A stretch of DNA of 64,000 nt from Acanthosepion esculentum (taxonomy: Eukaryota > Mollusca > Cephalopoda > Sepiida > Sepiidae), in contig OZ038492.1 of assembly GCA_964036315.1 (NCBI GenBank), positions 35,558,618 to 35,622,617 of the forward strand, written 5' to 3'. The position numbers were made by a program, and so were the translations under genes. Shown one piece after another: positions 1-8,405 of this stretch. Position 1 is the stretch's first letter, and each line of letters begins with the position of its first letter. Below the pieces are notes generated by a model. The model made no database searches. It had not been told where the DNA came from and worked only from the letters and a program-made list of their open reading frames with translations.

Positions 1-121
1 TTGATCGATCCACTATCTTTCTCCACAACCTCTCCTTTACCACTCCTATCTGCTCTTCCTCCAAACCTTATGTAACCCCCTAGTACTAGTGGCTTCCAGC
101 CTTGCTTGGGGTGATATGCTT
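1..121 (+). mobile_element. 3' untranslated end of a Jockey-like LINE
   Basis: This segment is the reverse complement of 41993-42120, which lies just downstream of a recognisable LINE ORF2 C-terminus. In both copies the segment runs straight into a (TA)n tract, so it is the terminal 3' UTR of that family. The coding part lies outside the window. Seen directly by comparing the two copies; the family name rests on the 42-kb copy. Confidence 0.6.
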
Positions 122-123
122 AA

Positions 124-208
<85 letters not shown>

Positions 209-230
209 TATATACATATATATATATACA
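122..230. repeat. (TA)n microsatellite, LINE tail
   Basis: Nearly pure TA dinucleotides with a few C or G interruptions, directly abutting the LINE 3' end. Open frames across it translate to alternating Tyr-Ile and are not genes. Confidence 0.95.
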
Positions 231-727
231 AAATCTGTAACGGAAGACTATACTGAATCGTCCGTTGTGACGCCCGATATCTTCCACACGTTTCTTCCAT
301 TCAACACGTTATACTTTGATGGTCCTCAGATCTTGTGCCATATCCTGCTCTGAGTCCTCTATCCGTGTCTACGAATCTGGACCGTCTTCCTCTTCTTGTA
401 CTTTTCTCACTTGTCTGATAATTTGCAGACATTTTCTTCATCATACCTGAGAGCTGGTTCTACTAGACACCTCATTCTTTATCGAGCTTCTTACCGTTGT
501 ACACCCAATAAAAGGCCCAAGAGATGCTCAAGGTAGAGGGCTACAGAACTGGATTGGTTATGGACTTAACAATTGTTTTTTGATTCGTTCATGTGCTACG
601 ATTTTGTTAGTTATTTAAAGGCATAAAATATATTTTTAGATTTTAAGCAATTTTTGTGATAACAATTGTTTAGTGAAAAATGTCTTACTAATTAACCCAT
701 AAATGGTAGAGAAACGGGAAGGGTATT
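231..727. other. No gene seen; AT-rich repeat debris
   Basis: I find no credible reading frame. A short phrase near 505-535 (pattern CCCAAGAGATGCTCAAGGTAG) resembles material near 27.56 kb and 32.92 kb, so part of this is probably old LINE sequence. The rest is unassigned. Confidence 0.5.
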
Positions 728-811
728 TGTGCGTCACGAACCCAACGGGGATAGGAATTTGGTACTTCGATTAACAATTCCGAGCCATGATCCATTACAC
801 CACGCGCACAT
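728..811 (-). repeat. tRNA-like (Arg-like A box) half of a composite SINE
   Basis: Read on the minus strand the segment opens with GTGCG and closes with CGCAC, an acceptor-stem-like pairing. It has a Pol III A-box-like stretch (TGGTGTAATGGAT), close to that of tRNA-Arg genes, and a B-box-like GGGTTCGTGAC. The anticodon arm is not well formed, so this is a tRNA-derived SINE part and not a functional tRNA. It directly follows the 5S-like segment in the same orientation. Confidence 0.5.
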
Positions 812-812
812 C

Positions 813-900
813 TAAGCTTACAGCGTCTGTTATTCCCAAGAGGTCACCCATCTAAGTACTGATCAGGGTCCATGTTGCTTAACTTTGGTGATCGTACGTA
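813..900 (-). repeat. 5S rRNA-derived segment (SINE head or pseudogene)
   Basis: The minus strand carries the landmarks of the 3' two thirds of animal 5S rRNA in order: an AAGTTAAGCA box (internal promoter A box), AGTACTTAGATGGG, GTGACC, TTGGGAATA and a terminal GCTGTAAGCTT. The first 25-30 nt of 5S are diverged or missing, so it is not an intact 5S gene. The tRNA-like part follows after a few bases, suggesting a 5S-headed composite SINE. Confidence 0.7.
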
Positions 901-1100
901 AGCCTGATCTTACCCTTGGTAGCTCAGTGTACAGTTCGGCATTTGATGTGTGAATTCTCCAAGACGCATTAAGTGCCGACCTGAGTATTCTTGTGTAACA
1001 CCCATCTAGTTTTATCAAAGACTTAGTCATGGTTCAATTAACAAAACAAACAATTAGAGATTGAATCTTCCGCGTAAATATGAGAAAAAGAATACCTTAT

Positions 1101-1262
1101 TAAGGAGAGAGAACAATAAAAAAAAACAGGCGTTAAGAACACGGAAGATTGCTATCGCATTTTTTGTGACGACAGACGCTTACTCGTTGTCACTTTTGTG
1201 ACGTCAAGGAATGCTCGTTATCACGTTCTTAATGTCGAAACTTTGAAATCGCAGATAATAGG
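1101..1262. other. Old LINE-derived sequence
   Basis: The phrase around 1101-1120 (TATTAAGGAGAGAGAACAATAAA) is nearly the same as 27713-27730, next to a Jockey-like relic. No intact frame is present. Confidence 0.35.
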
Positions 1263-1277
1263 AGTAACTCCTTTAAA

Positions 1278-2042
1278 CCCGATTCTTTGAGCATCAACGC
1301 TTGCATTCGACAGTCTTCAGCGAAAGGTGGGTGACTGAGGCGAGCTTTGTTCGTTTGAACGGAGCTAGCCTTGAGTTTCTCTTTTAGGTGAACCTACGTC
1401 ACATCGGAGTGGTTTCCTGTGGATCCCTCCCCTTGGTTAGGTTAGACAAGCTTTTGTGTACCTAGTTAATATGAGTAAGTGTTGTTCCCGGATGCATCTT
1501 TGGTTATGATCCAAATTGAGATTCCCAACCTCACCGGTTTGTTTTGGCCCCTTTTTATCTCGGCTGGGTCAGCTTTTTTCTTTCCCATGTCCGTATAATT
1601 TTCTCCTTTCCCACTCCCTAAGCCTCTTGATTGTGTCTAATGGGCAGAATACAGCGGCCTCTCTTTTTTGAGGGTTGGACGCGCCCTACTAATATCTGTT
1701 ATGTTTAGTTTACTTTGTGTTCATGTTTAGTTTGTTATTGGGTTCATCTCCCTTCCCTCTCATTCTTCGTCTTTAGATCTTTATATATGATAATTTATTA
1801 TCATAAAATTATTATGGCATGTGGTGCGTTTTGTAGGTCCCCCTTGAGAGGACGTGGTATTATTTTCTATGGAGGATTGATTGGTGACGGACGAATTTTT
1901 GTGATGAATGTGCAAATTGTAATGAGTGAATGGGTCGTGAATCTGATTAGCTAGGTACAAGATTGTTAGTGAAGACCAGCATCAATCCCTCTCCTTTTTT
2001 CGGCCTTGTGCCATAATTGTATTTTTATATACAATAAATACC
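1278..2042 (+). mobile_element. 5'-truncated copy of the Tx1-type LINE
   Basis: This matches the end of ORF2 and the 3' UTR of the full-length LINE (about 13180-13992) with scattered differences and a roughly 36-bp internal deletion near 1294. It retains the ORF2 stop region and the same non-poly(A) end with AATAAAT. It is flanked by imperfect 15-bp target duplications (AGTAACTCCTTTAAA at 1263-1277 and AGTAATTCCTTTAAA at 2043-2057). The 79-codon frame inside it is 3' UTR and not a gene. Confidence 0.85.
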
Positions 2043-2289
2043 AGTAATTCCTTTAAATAATACTCACACGAGTAATACTTGTTCGAATAGTAATCGCCCA
2101 ATAGTAATCCGTAGAGTGATCAGTATAGAAAAATAGTATAGAGGATATTATAGAGATTCGCGATCACTTAGTTGCCACGCTAATTACCATGTATATTTTC
2201 CCTTTACGATCACGTGATATATTTACTAGAAATGCATTCATCTGTGTTTGATCACTGGTGATCTGTGTTCAAACTGCAGTGTCGGCAAC

Positions 2290-2545
2290 GACACTTTATC
2301 CCTATAAAAGACATTTAAATTTTGGAAGATTAATATTGACTAGAAAGGAAGAAACCGGAAGTGATTTCCACAAGCGAGAATTACGAGAGAAGAAGTTGGG
2401 GTTAAATCTCGCCATTTCACTTGTAAAATGATGAGATCTTGCCGCCAATGTAGTACTGCTATCTAGTACTTAAAATGTATAAAATCTTGGTACCTAAGAA
2501 GAAAGTTCATCAGAACAATTACCATTAAAATATTTACAGAAAAGG
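2290..2545 (-). mobile_element. Degenerate Jockey-like LINE ORF2 C-terminus
   Basis: The segment aligns by eye with 27.70-28.01 kb and more weakly with the better preserved copy at 42.2-42.54 kb: shared phrases are GAGAATTACGAGAGAAGAAG, TCACTTGTAAAATGATGAGATC and GTTCATCAGAACAATTACCAT. It is too decayed to translate. Confidence 0.45.
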
Positions 2546-2959
2546 CACAGGAATAAATATTCTCATTTGATGATACCAGACTCAATAACAATTACGAAAA
2601 ATGGTTTTATCTAAACTCTACTCAATTGGCACTATTATGAATACTTAAGCGAACGCAGTGACTCTGAAAGAAACAAAGAAGATTAATAAGCCTTTAAACC
2701 AAAAGATTATAAAGCATTTTCGTTTTAATTCTTGTTTAATTCCACTCAGAAATTTAAACCAAGAAAGGATTCATGTGAGGAAAACAAACAAAAAACAAAA
2801 CAAACAAAAAAGGATTATTAATACTAATAAGCCCTTTAAACTAAAATAGTATAAAATGTTTTCGTTTTCATCGTTGTATTTATACTTTAATTGCACTGCA
2901 AAACTTCCACCAATTAGAATCAGGCGAAAAAGAAAAGATTCTTTCTATATAAATAATTT
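2546..2959. other. AT-rich, no gene seen
   Basis: The sequence includes two related phrases, AATAAGCCTTTAAACC at 2686 and AATAAGCCCTTTAAACT at 2826, so a roughly 140-bp duplication is possible. No supported coding sequence. Confidence 0.4.
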
Positions 2960-3310
2960 GGGTTTGGTTAAGTTTGTTTTACGGCATATTAACCTCAATG
3001 GGTTATTTAACGCCGACAAGATTTTTATCAAGCATTTTTTGAAAATGTATTGTTGGCAATATTTTTTCCCCAAAAATGTATTGCTGATAATATTTTTTTC
3101 AAAAATGTATTGCTGGTATTAAAAACTATTTTTATACTTTCATAGTGCTTTGAGTTAATTATTTGCCCAAAGCTGGGGCCCAGACAGGTGCTACCACCCC
3201 GGGTCAGGGTTGACCTGGAAACACCAGCAATTAAGAGGTGGTTACACGCCCCCTCAAAACCTCCTGATCCTTGCTGTGGGTTGTAGTTTATCGTCATATC
3301 CAGGACGGAT
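2960..3310 (-). repeat. Dispersed mobile repeat R1, minus-strand copy
   Basis: Same family as the copies at 21.9, 28.6, 30.1, 41.0 and 45.6 kb. On the minus strand it starts with a CGTCCTGG-like end, has a GC-rich core containing ACCCGGGGTGGTAGCACC, then two or three degenerate units of TACCAGCAATACATTTTTG, then CCCATTGAGGTTAATATGCCG. No frame is conserved between copies, so it is probably non-coding. Confidence 0.75.
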
Positions 3311-3821
3311 AAATAATTTTGCCGGCAGTAGTTCTAAACAATATGTTCTTACATGATTCATTGCCTTGGTTTTCATGCATGACCTAAATGACCTGTCAGG
3401 ACTGATCGTAATGAACATTACTTGGTATGGGGTAATTGTTGTTCTGTCTGACTATTCTGGCTGACTTATTCCTAATATGTAGAAAGTTTGGCCTCACTGG
3501 GAGTGACGAACAAAAGTTGACGTTACAAATGGCCAAATATGGGTAGCACGTTGTAAAAGCAATCAAGAACCTACCTAGTCTAATCCTCCTTGAGTATCTT
3601 ATTTGATGTATAAAACACATAGTGTTGACATATAGTAAAATTCACCAACTATCCATTAGGGAGATGTGAGTTCGATTCTCAGTAAGAGCCCCATAAAAGG
3701 ATCTCCGATAAATAACCCAATGATCTTTGAAGTGGAATATTGACAAGTCAACTTTTTCTACTAAGTAGTGGTTTCGATTAACAGTGTTTGCCTAATTCTA
3801 CAATTAAAGTAAAGATAACAC
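3311..3821. other. No gene; possible SINE fragment
   Basis: Around 3665-3690 there is a B-box-like GTGAGTTCGATTCTC, as in tRNA-derived SINEs, but no convincing A box upstream. The rest is unassigned. Confidence 0.35.
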
Positions 3822-3861
3822 AACATGGGTTTACTATTTACATTATTCGGACTATTGTCCT
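3822..3861 (-). repeat. Left part of a composite SINE split by the Gypsy insertion
   Basis: This continues at 15087 once the LTR element is removed; GTCCT (3857-3861) is the target duplication. The joined site matches, in inverse orientation, 30.74-30.79 kb and 15.41-15.45 kb. Confidence 0.7.
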
Positions 3862-3962
3862 TGTTGTGGTGGGATCCACCTAATCTGCATAGGTGACTAC
3901 CAAGTATATAAATAATGGTTGATACCGGAAGACGAGGGGAGAGGGATGAGAATCACGAGATC

Positions 3963-4576
3963 TTTGTCTCTACGCGGCCCCAAGGCTAAGATCAAAGTGT
4001 AGTATCTGTTCGCGGATTGCTCACTGAATGATCGCCTATGGGACCGGGATTCTTCCTCCGATACGGGCCGGCGGCAGGGATTGGTCCCTGCGCTGGTGGT
4101 ATCGTGGCTACGTCTGACTAGCTATGACCAGCTCTGACAAGCTATGACCAGCTAAGACCAGCTATGACTAGCTAAAGCCAAAGCACTGCGACCCGGGTGA
4201 AAACTCTGGTCCATTCCCCCTCCCTTCCCACGTTAAACTCGACCTTGTGTCACAACCTGACCGTGTGGGAGGTCAAGTAAATCCCGTGTAGTATCTGTTC
4301 GCAGATTACTCACTGAATGATCGCCTATGGGGCCGGGATTCTTCTTCCGATACAGGCCGGCGGCAGGGATTCGTCCCTGCGCTGGTAGTATCGTGGCTAC
4401 GTGTGACTAGCTATGACCAGCTTGGACAAGCTCTGACCAGCCAAAGACCAGCTATGACTAGCTAAAGCCAAAGCACTGCGACCCGGGTGAAAACTCGGGT
4501 CCATTCCCCCTCCCTTCCCACGTTAAACTCCGACCTTGTGTCACAACCTGGCCCTGTGGGAGGTCAAGTGAATCTC
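3963..4576 (+). mobile_element. snRNA-headed SINE, head-to-tail dimer
   Basis: The insert is flanked by a perfect 15-bp duplication GAGAATCACGAGATC (3948-3962 and 4577-4591) that is single in the 3' LTR, so it is a mobile insertion. It starts with about 45 bp resembling the 5' end of U2 snRNA (GGCTAAGATCAAAGTGTAG then TATCTGTTC). Two units of about 289 bp follow head to tail (3997-4285 and 4286-4576). The second unit begins inside the U2-like part at GTGTAGTATCTGTTC. Each unit has a GCAGGGA/TCCCTGC hairpin, a cluster of about 11-bp CTATGACCAG-type repeats, a GACCCG/CGGGTC hairpin and a shared GC-rich end. No reading frame is supported. Confidence 0.8.
4406..4466 (+). repeat. Short tandem repeats in the SINE unit
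   Basis: Five or six imperfect units of about 11 bp with core CTATGACCAGCT. The equivalent block in the first unit is at 4115-4175. Confidence 0.7.
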
Positions 4577-4780
4577 GAGAATCACGAGATCCAACTAGAG
4601 ACTCTGATCGACTGCGACTAGTCAACACATTCTCCAGAAACGTCTTCCCAGAAATATACAGAAATACTATATGTACTTATTGTGTACACTTTCTTGTTAT
4701 AATACATTCTTGTTCCAAGTACATTTTGTGTTGCATTATTATTCCATGCAATAGGCGAGATTCAACATTGAGTCAAGACT

Positions 4781-4903
4781 CAACAATGGCGACGAAGTAG
4801 AACGAACCATCCGTCAAGTTTCAACAATGGCCACAAAGTAGAACGAACCATACGCCAAGTTTCAACAAAGGCAAAGAAGTAGAACGAACCATAAGCAAAG
4901 AAG
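4781..4903 (+). repeat. Three 41-bp tandem repeats over the primer-binding region
   Basis: Units start at 4781, 4822 and 4863, each with the pattern CAACAATGGCGACGAAGTAG then AACGAACCAT, decaying from first to third. The first copy begins in the last five bases of the LTR. TGGCGACGAAG immediately after the LTR occupies the usual position of the tRNA primer-binding site; I could not assign the tRNA. Confidence 0.75.
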
Positions 4904-5542
4904 AAAGAATTAATAGTGAGAGTTTTCAACAATTGGGACAAGTCATTGAAGAACCCAGGCTGAAAAAAAAAAGCTATTAATTAAAAGTCCAACGTTAACG
5001 TAACGACGAAGGATTCTAAACTTCTGGATATGTAGAACTCGTTAAAAGACGACTAAGCATAAAGGAACGTTCACTCAGAAAAAGTGGAAAGGTGTCGTAA
5101 TCGAATAACGGAAATTTTAAATTAAAAAATTATCTACACCGAGACACCAGCTAAAAAGAAAAATTGGCCGACTACAAATACATGCATGGATTAAAAGGAG
5201 CACAAATACACCGTGTCGACTTTGAAAGGTAACAAACTTTAAAAAATTACTTTTTTAAATTATTTGTTCAACAATATAGTGACGAATTACCTCTGATAAG
5301 AAAATCAGACGTTGTCATTGAAATACGCGAACAGAAGTCGAAAAAAAAAAAAAAAGTCCGACGCTCGCTGTTCACGAAAAAAAAAAATACCAAAGTTGAT
5401 TAGCACGGGCGTGAATGTAAAAGCAAATCATAAAATATAAAAGTCGTACGTTGTTTCGATTTTTTTTGGTCAGCTTATATGATATTAGTGGATACACAAA
5501 TTAAAAGTATATTTCTTGTTGAATGAACACTATCAGCTAAAA
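4904..5542 (+). other. Gypsy leader, no gene
   Basis: A-rich untranslated leader between the PBS repeats and gag. Two poly(A) runs near 5340-5390 are present. No supported frame. Confidence 0.6.
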
Positions 5543-5734
5543 ATGGATGAACTATCCAAAGTCATATCTGAATTATTAAAATCCCAGCAGGAACAGTTTG
5601 CCTTATTAATAAGGGAACAACAGATAGCACAGCATAAATATCAAGAGAAACTAGATGAAAGACAACAAAAACAACAAATAGCGCTGCAAGAATATCAGGA
5701 AAAACAAGAAGACTTTTGGAAATTCAAAAGTTAA
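5543..5734 (+). pseudogene. gag: gag N-terminal part, coiled coil
   Basis: An ATG at 5543 opens a frame of about 63 codons that is strongly heptad-like and rich in Gln, Glu and Lys (repeats of QQ.Q.ALQEYQEKQ type). It would form an oligomerising coiled coil at the N-terminus of the capsid polyprotein. The frame stops at 5732-5734 while the next frame, open across 5716-5734, continues the same protein (the EIQKLILEKLNNF region), so a single 1-nt frameshift separates two pieces of one gag. The track can open upstream at TTG codons, but the ATG is the likelier start. Confidence 0.65.
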
Positions 5735-6924
5735 TACTGGAGAAATTAAACAATTTTCAGGCAAATGAGGGAAATTCTTCATATTCTAATAACACCATAT
5801 TTAATTCGCTGGAAACTTTCAACTATGTGCCAGACGAAGAAAAAACGTTTGAAGCGTACTTTAAACGATATGAAGATATTTTCTACACAGACTGTGAAAA
5901 CTGGTCGAATTCAAGAAAAGTCAGTCTATTACTAAGAAAGCTAGGTACAGCAGAACATAGCAAATTTGTAGATTTTATTCTACCGAGAAAAACAACTGAA
6001 TTGGAATTCTCGGAAACAGTGAAATTGCTAAAAGAGCTGTTTGGAGCAAATATGTCGCTTTGGCATAAGCGATGGTTATGCATGAATGTCTCTAAATCCG
6101 ACGATCAGGATTACTTAACATATGCATCTATAGTAAATAGACATTGTGACAATTTCAGATTGGCAGAGATTACGGTTGAAGAATTCAAGTGCTTAATTTT
6201 TGCTCAAGGACTGGTATCCAGTAAGAGTGCCGAAATAAGACGTAGAGTTTTGTCTAAACTCGAATCTGAACAAGGCCTTACCCTGCAAAAGTTAGCAGAG
6301 GAGTGTCAACGGGCCGTAAAGTTAAAGAAAGAGTCGCAAAAAATCGAAAAAGCTGGTATTGCTTATATTAAAAAAATAAAAAAGCAGTCAAAGTACCCAT
6401 TACAGAAAAATTGGAGAAAAAATTCAGCGTACATTAATAATAGACAAGAAAATATAAAGAACGGAAATAAAAAAGTCCCACCATATAATTGCAGACGTTG
6501 TAACGAAAGACATTGGGAGGTAAATTGCCCATATAGAAATAAGAAATGTTTCGTGTGCCAAAAGAAGGGTCACAAAGGATCTTGTTGTAAAACGAAAAAA
6601 TTCAAGAGCCGAATTAGACAAACAAATTCGAATATCAAATCAGATAGAGATTTGAGGAAATATGTGACGACTGAAATATTCAAAAAGAATATCAAATTTC
6701 AACTCGATTCAGGGTCAGATTTAACAATAATGAACGATAAAACATGGAAAATTTTAAAAAGACCTACAATAATGAAGTCAACGAAACTCGCTCGAACGGT
6801 AACTGGAAAGCAAATTAACTTCGAAGGCGAGGTTGTACTTCCAATGAAAGTGAATGGGATCGTTAAAAAAATAAGTTTTCATTCTGAGAAATGGAGAAAA
6901 CTTGTTGGGTACAGATTTTATTGA
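5716..6924 (+). pseudogene. gag-pro: gag capsid, zinc knuckles and protease
   Basis: Gag capsid domain with a retrotransposon-gag-like core (WxxxxKVSLLLRKLG and the FDLP-type region, about residues 50-170). It is followed by two zinc knuckles around residues 258-290: first C-x2-C-x3-H-x4-C, second C-x2-C-x4-H-x3-C. Then comes an aspartic protease active site FQLDSGSDLTIM near residue 330. Gag and protease share one frame, as in many invertebrate Gypsy elements. The frame ends at 6924 in a read-out tail, while the neighbouring frame, open across 6902-6924, takes up the protease C-terminus (LLGTDFIE), so there is a frameshift near 6890-6900. The upstream open frame begins without an ATG, because of the other frameshift near 5716. 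Confidence 0.85.
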
Positions 6925-7548
6925 AACATTCGAATTGTGGGATAAACCGTTAAGCTCTTTCTGCAGAAAAGTAGAAAGTAATACGCAATCAAGACAGGAC
7001 ATTAAAGATGAATTAAAGAAAAAGTTTCCAGAAACCTTTACACCTGGTCTTGGAAGATGTAACAAATTTGAAGCTAAATTTGAATTAAAAGAAAATACTA
7101 TGCCTATATTTAAAAAGAAACTTAACGTGCCTGTCGCAAATGGTGAGAAAGTAGTAGTACCAAAAAAGTTGCAGAAAAAAATCCTACGGGACTTTCATAT
7201 GGGTCATCCGGGGATTAATAGAACAAAAAGCTTAATGCGAAGTTTTGTATATTGGAAAGGAATGGATGTGGATATCGAAAACATGGCTCATCGATGTAAA
7301 GGGTGTGCGTTAGCAGCTAAGGCACCACCTATAGTACACAAACCATGGCCCAAGACGGATCATCCGTGGGAAAGATGACACATTGATTTCGCTGGTCCAG
7401 TAGAAGATTATTACTACTTAATAGTAGTAGATAGCTTTACAAAATGGCCAGAAGTACTACGCTGTAAAAAGCCTACGTCCAATACCACAACTTTTTTGCA
7501 TGAACTATTTGCACGGTTCGGTGTGCCAGAGTGTATTGTGAGTGACAA
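6890..7548 (+). pseudogene. pol: RT stub fused to N-terminal integrase
   Basis: The frame starts with the protease end (LLGTDFIE), then the opening of a Gypsy reverse transcriptase (FPETFTPGLGRC and FKKKLNVP). It then jumps directly to the H2C2 zinc domain of integrase: HMGHPGINRTKSLM, then a C-x2-C pair in CKGCALAA. The RT fingers, palm and RNase H, normally some 450-550 residues, are absent. A TGA at 7376-7378 replaces the expected Trp codon in the PWERWHIDF region. After it the frame continues with the first catalytic Asp of the DDE core (HIDFAGP) and stops at the LINE insertion next to the second Asp (VSD). The piece is therefore a deleted, nonsense-bearing pseudogene. Confidence 0.85.
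7529..7548 (+). repeat. LINE target-site duplication, left copy
   Basis: The 20-bp GAGTGTATTGTGAGTGACAA is repeated at 13993-14012. Only one copy would be present in the uninterrupted integrase gene. Confidence 0.95.
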
Positions 7549-7905
7549 GAGAGTGGAATCACGAGAGACTTAGCATTCTTGGTGTTTCCTTGTGTATTGA
7601 GGTCCAGTACTGACTGCGAACGGAAAAAGCTAAGTGACTTGAAAGTTTGAGTGATTTTGAAATACTTATTTTGATCTCTTTATTTCTTTTCAGTTTGACA
7701 TTTTTCAGTTTTTCCTGTTTTGCGTTGATACCCTCCCCTTCTGTTACTTTATTTATTAATTTCGTTTTGGTTTTGTGTGTTTATTTTGTTTATTTGCTCC
7801 CGAAGTCCGCCTAGCCTTTTTGTTTTGTTTTTATTTTTCGTTTTGAAGTTTGGTTTTAAAAAAAATTACTTCCAAAAGGAAATATCTAAAAAAGAAACTG
7901 TTTCG

Positions 7906-7938
7906 CCGTCATAATAGTGCTTGGCGCTATTATGGCGG
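7906..7938 (+). promoter_or_regulatory. Hairpin over the LINE ORF1 start codon
   Basis: CCGTCATAATAG (7906-7917) pairs with CTATTATGGCGG (7927-7938) over 12 bp with one G-U pair and a 9-nt loop. The stem contains the ORF1 ATG at 7932-7934, so in the LINE RNA the start codon would be base paired. Confidence 0.55.
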
Positions 7939-8405
7939 ACTCCAAAATAATGGATTCGCAACCAGTGGAAACACCGGCGGTGATTGAGCAAAATGCTCCA
8001 CCCCAAAAATCGGCCTGGTCAGAAACAAGGCCCATAAAAGACCACGAATACTATGTAAAACTTCAGGAAAAATATAAGGAGTTTACAAAGGGAAATGAGC
8101 TTCTGACAATTGAGGAGGCTTTCAAGGAGGTTAACACCAGAACCATCTCCCTACTGACGTCTGACATTAAAAGTCATAGTTTAATTGGAGTTAGTAGGGA
8201 AACGATGATGGAAAGCCTGAAAGCTCTAAAAATCACCCCATGTATTCTGGCAAGGCGCTCAAGGGCAATGTGGGACTTGCTTATGAGATCGGAGCAGGAA
8301 GCAAAAAACTTGTCAGGAAGTGTCTTGACTTCCAAGTCAGAGACTCCAGACGGAGTATATGGGAACGCGGCGGACAAAAATTACCGTACACGGAGTGCCT
8401 GTTGA
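7932..8405 (+). pseudogene. LINE ORF1, N-terminal part
   Basis: The ATG at 7932 opens a Glu/Lys-rich frame of about 157 codons with a helix-rich N-terminus (residues 20-130), which fits the nucleic-acid-binding ORF1 proteins of Tx1-type LINEs. Near 8330-8345 the family-typical sequence moves into another frame (LRLQTEYMGTRRTK), which has been open since 8329, so one indel of 1 nt has broken ORF1. The last 20-25 codons of this piece are out-of-frame read-out. The start is set by the conserved position after the 5' UTR, not by homology alone. Confidence 0.7.

Larger units (their letters stand above)
3862..4785 (+). repeat. 5' LTR, interrupted by a SINE dimer
   Basis: The LTR starts TGTTGTGGTGGGATCC and ends TCAAGACTCAACA. 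Without the 629 bp of SINE plus target duplication its length is 295 bp, exactly that of the 3' LTR. A TATA-like AGTATATAAATAA lies about 40 bp inside the LTR. Confidence 0.95.

Noticed and set aside
102..353. Open frame through the (TA)n tract, and similar ones at other TA tracts
   Set aside because: Alternating Tyr-Ile caused by the microsatellite; no family features.
813..900. Functional 5S rRNA gene
   Set aside because: The 5' quarter is missing or diverged and several conserved positions are changed.
1715..1954. 79-codon frame as a gene
   Set aside because: It lies inside the 3' UTR of a truncated LINE copy, and the corresponding region of the full copy is not open.
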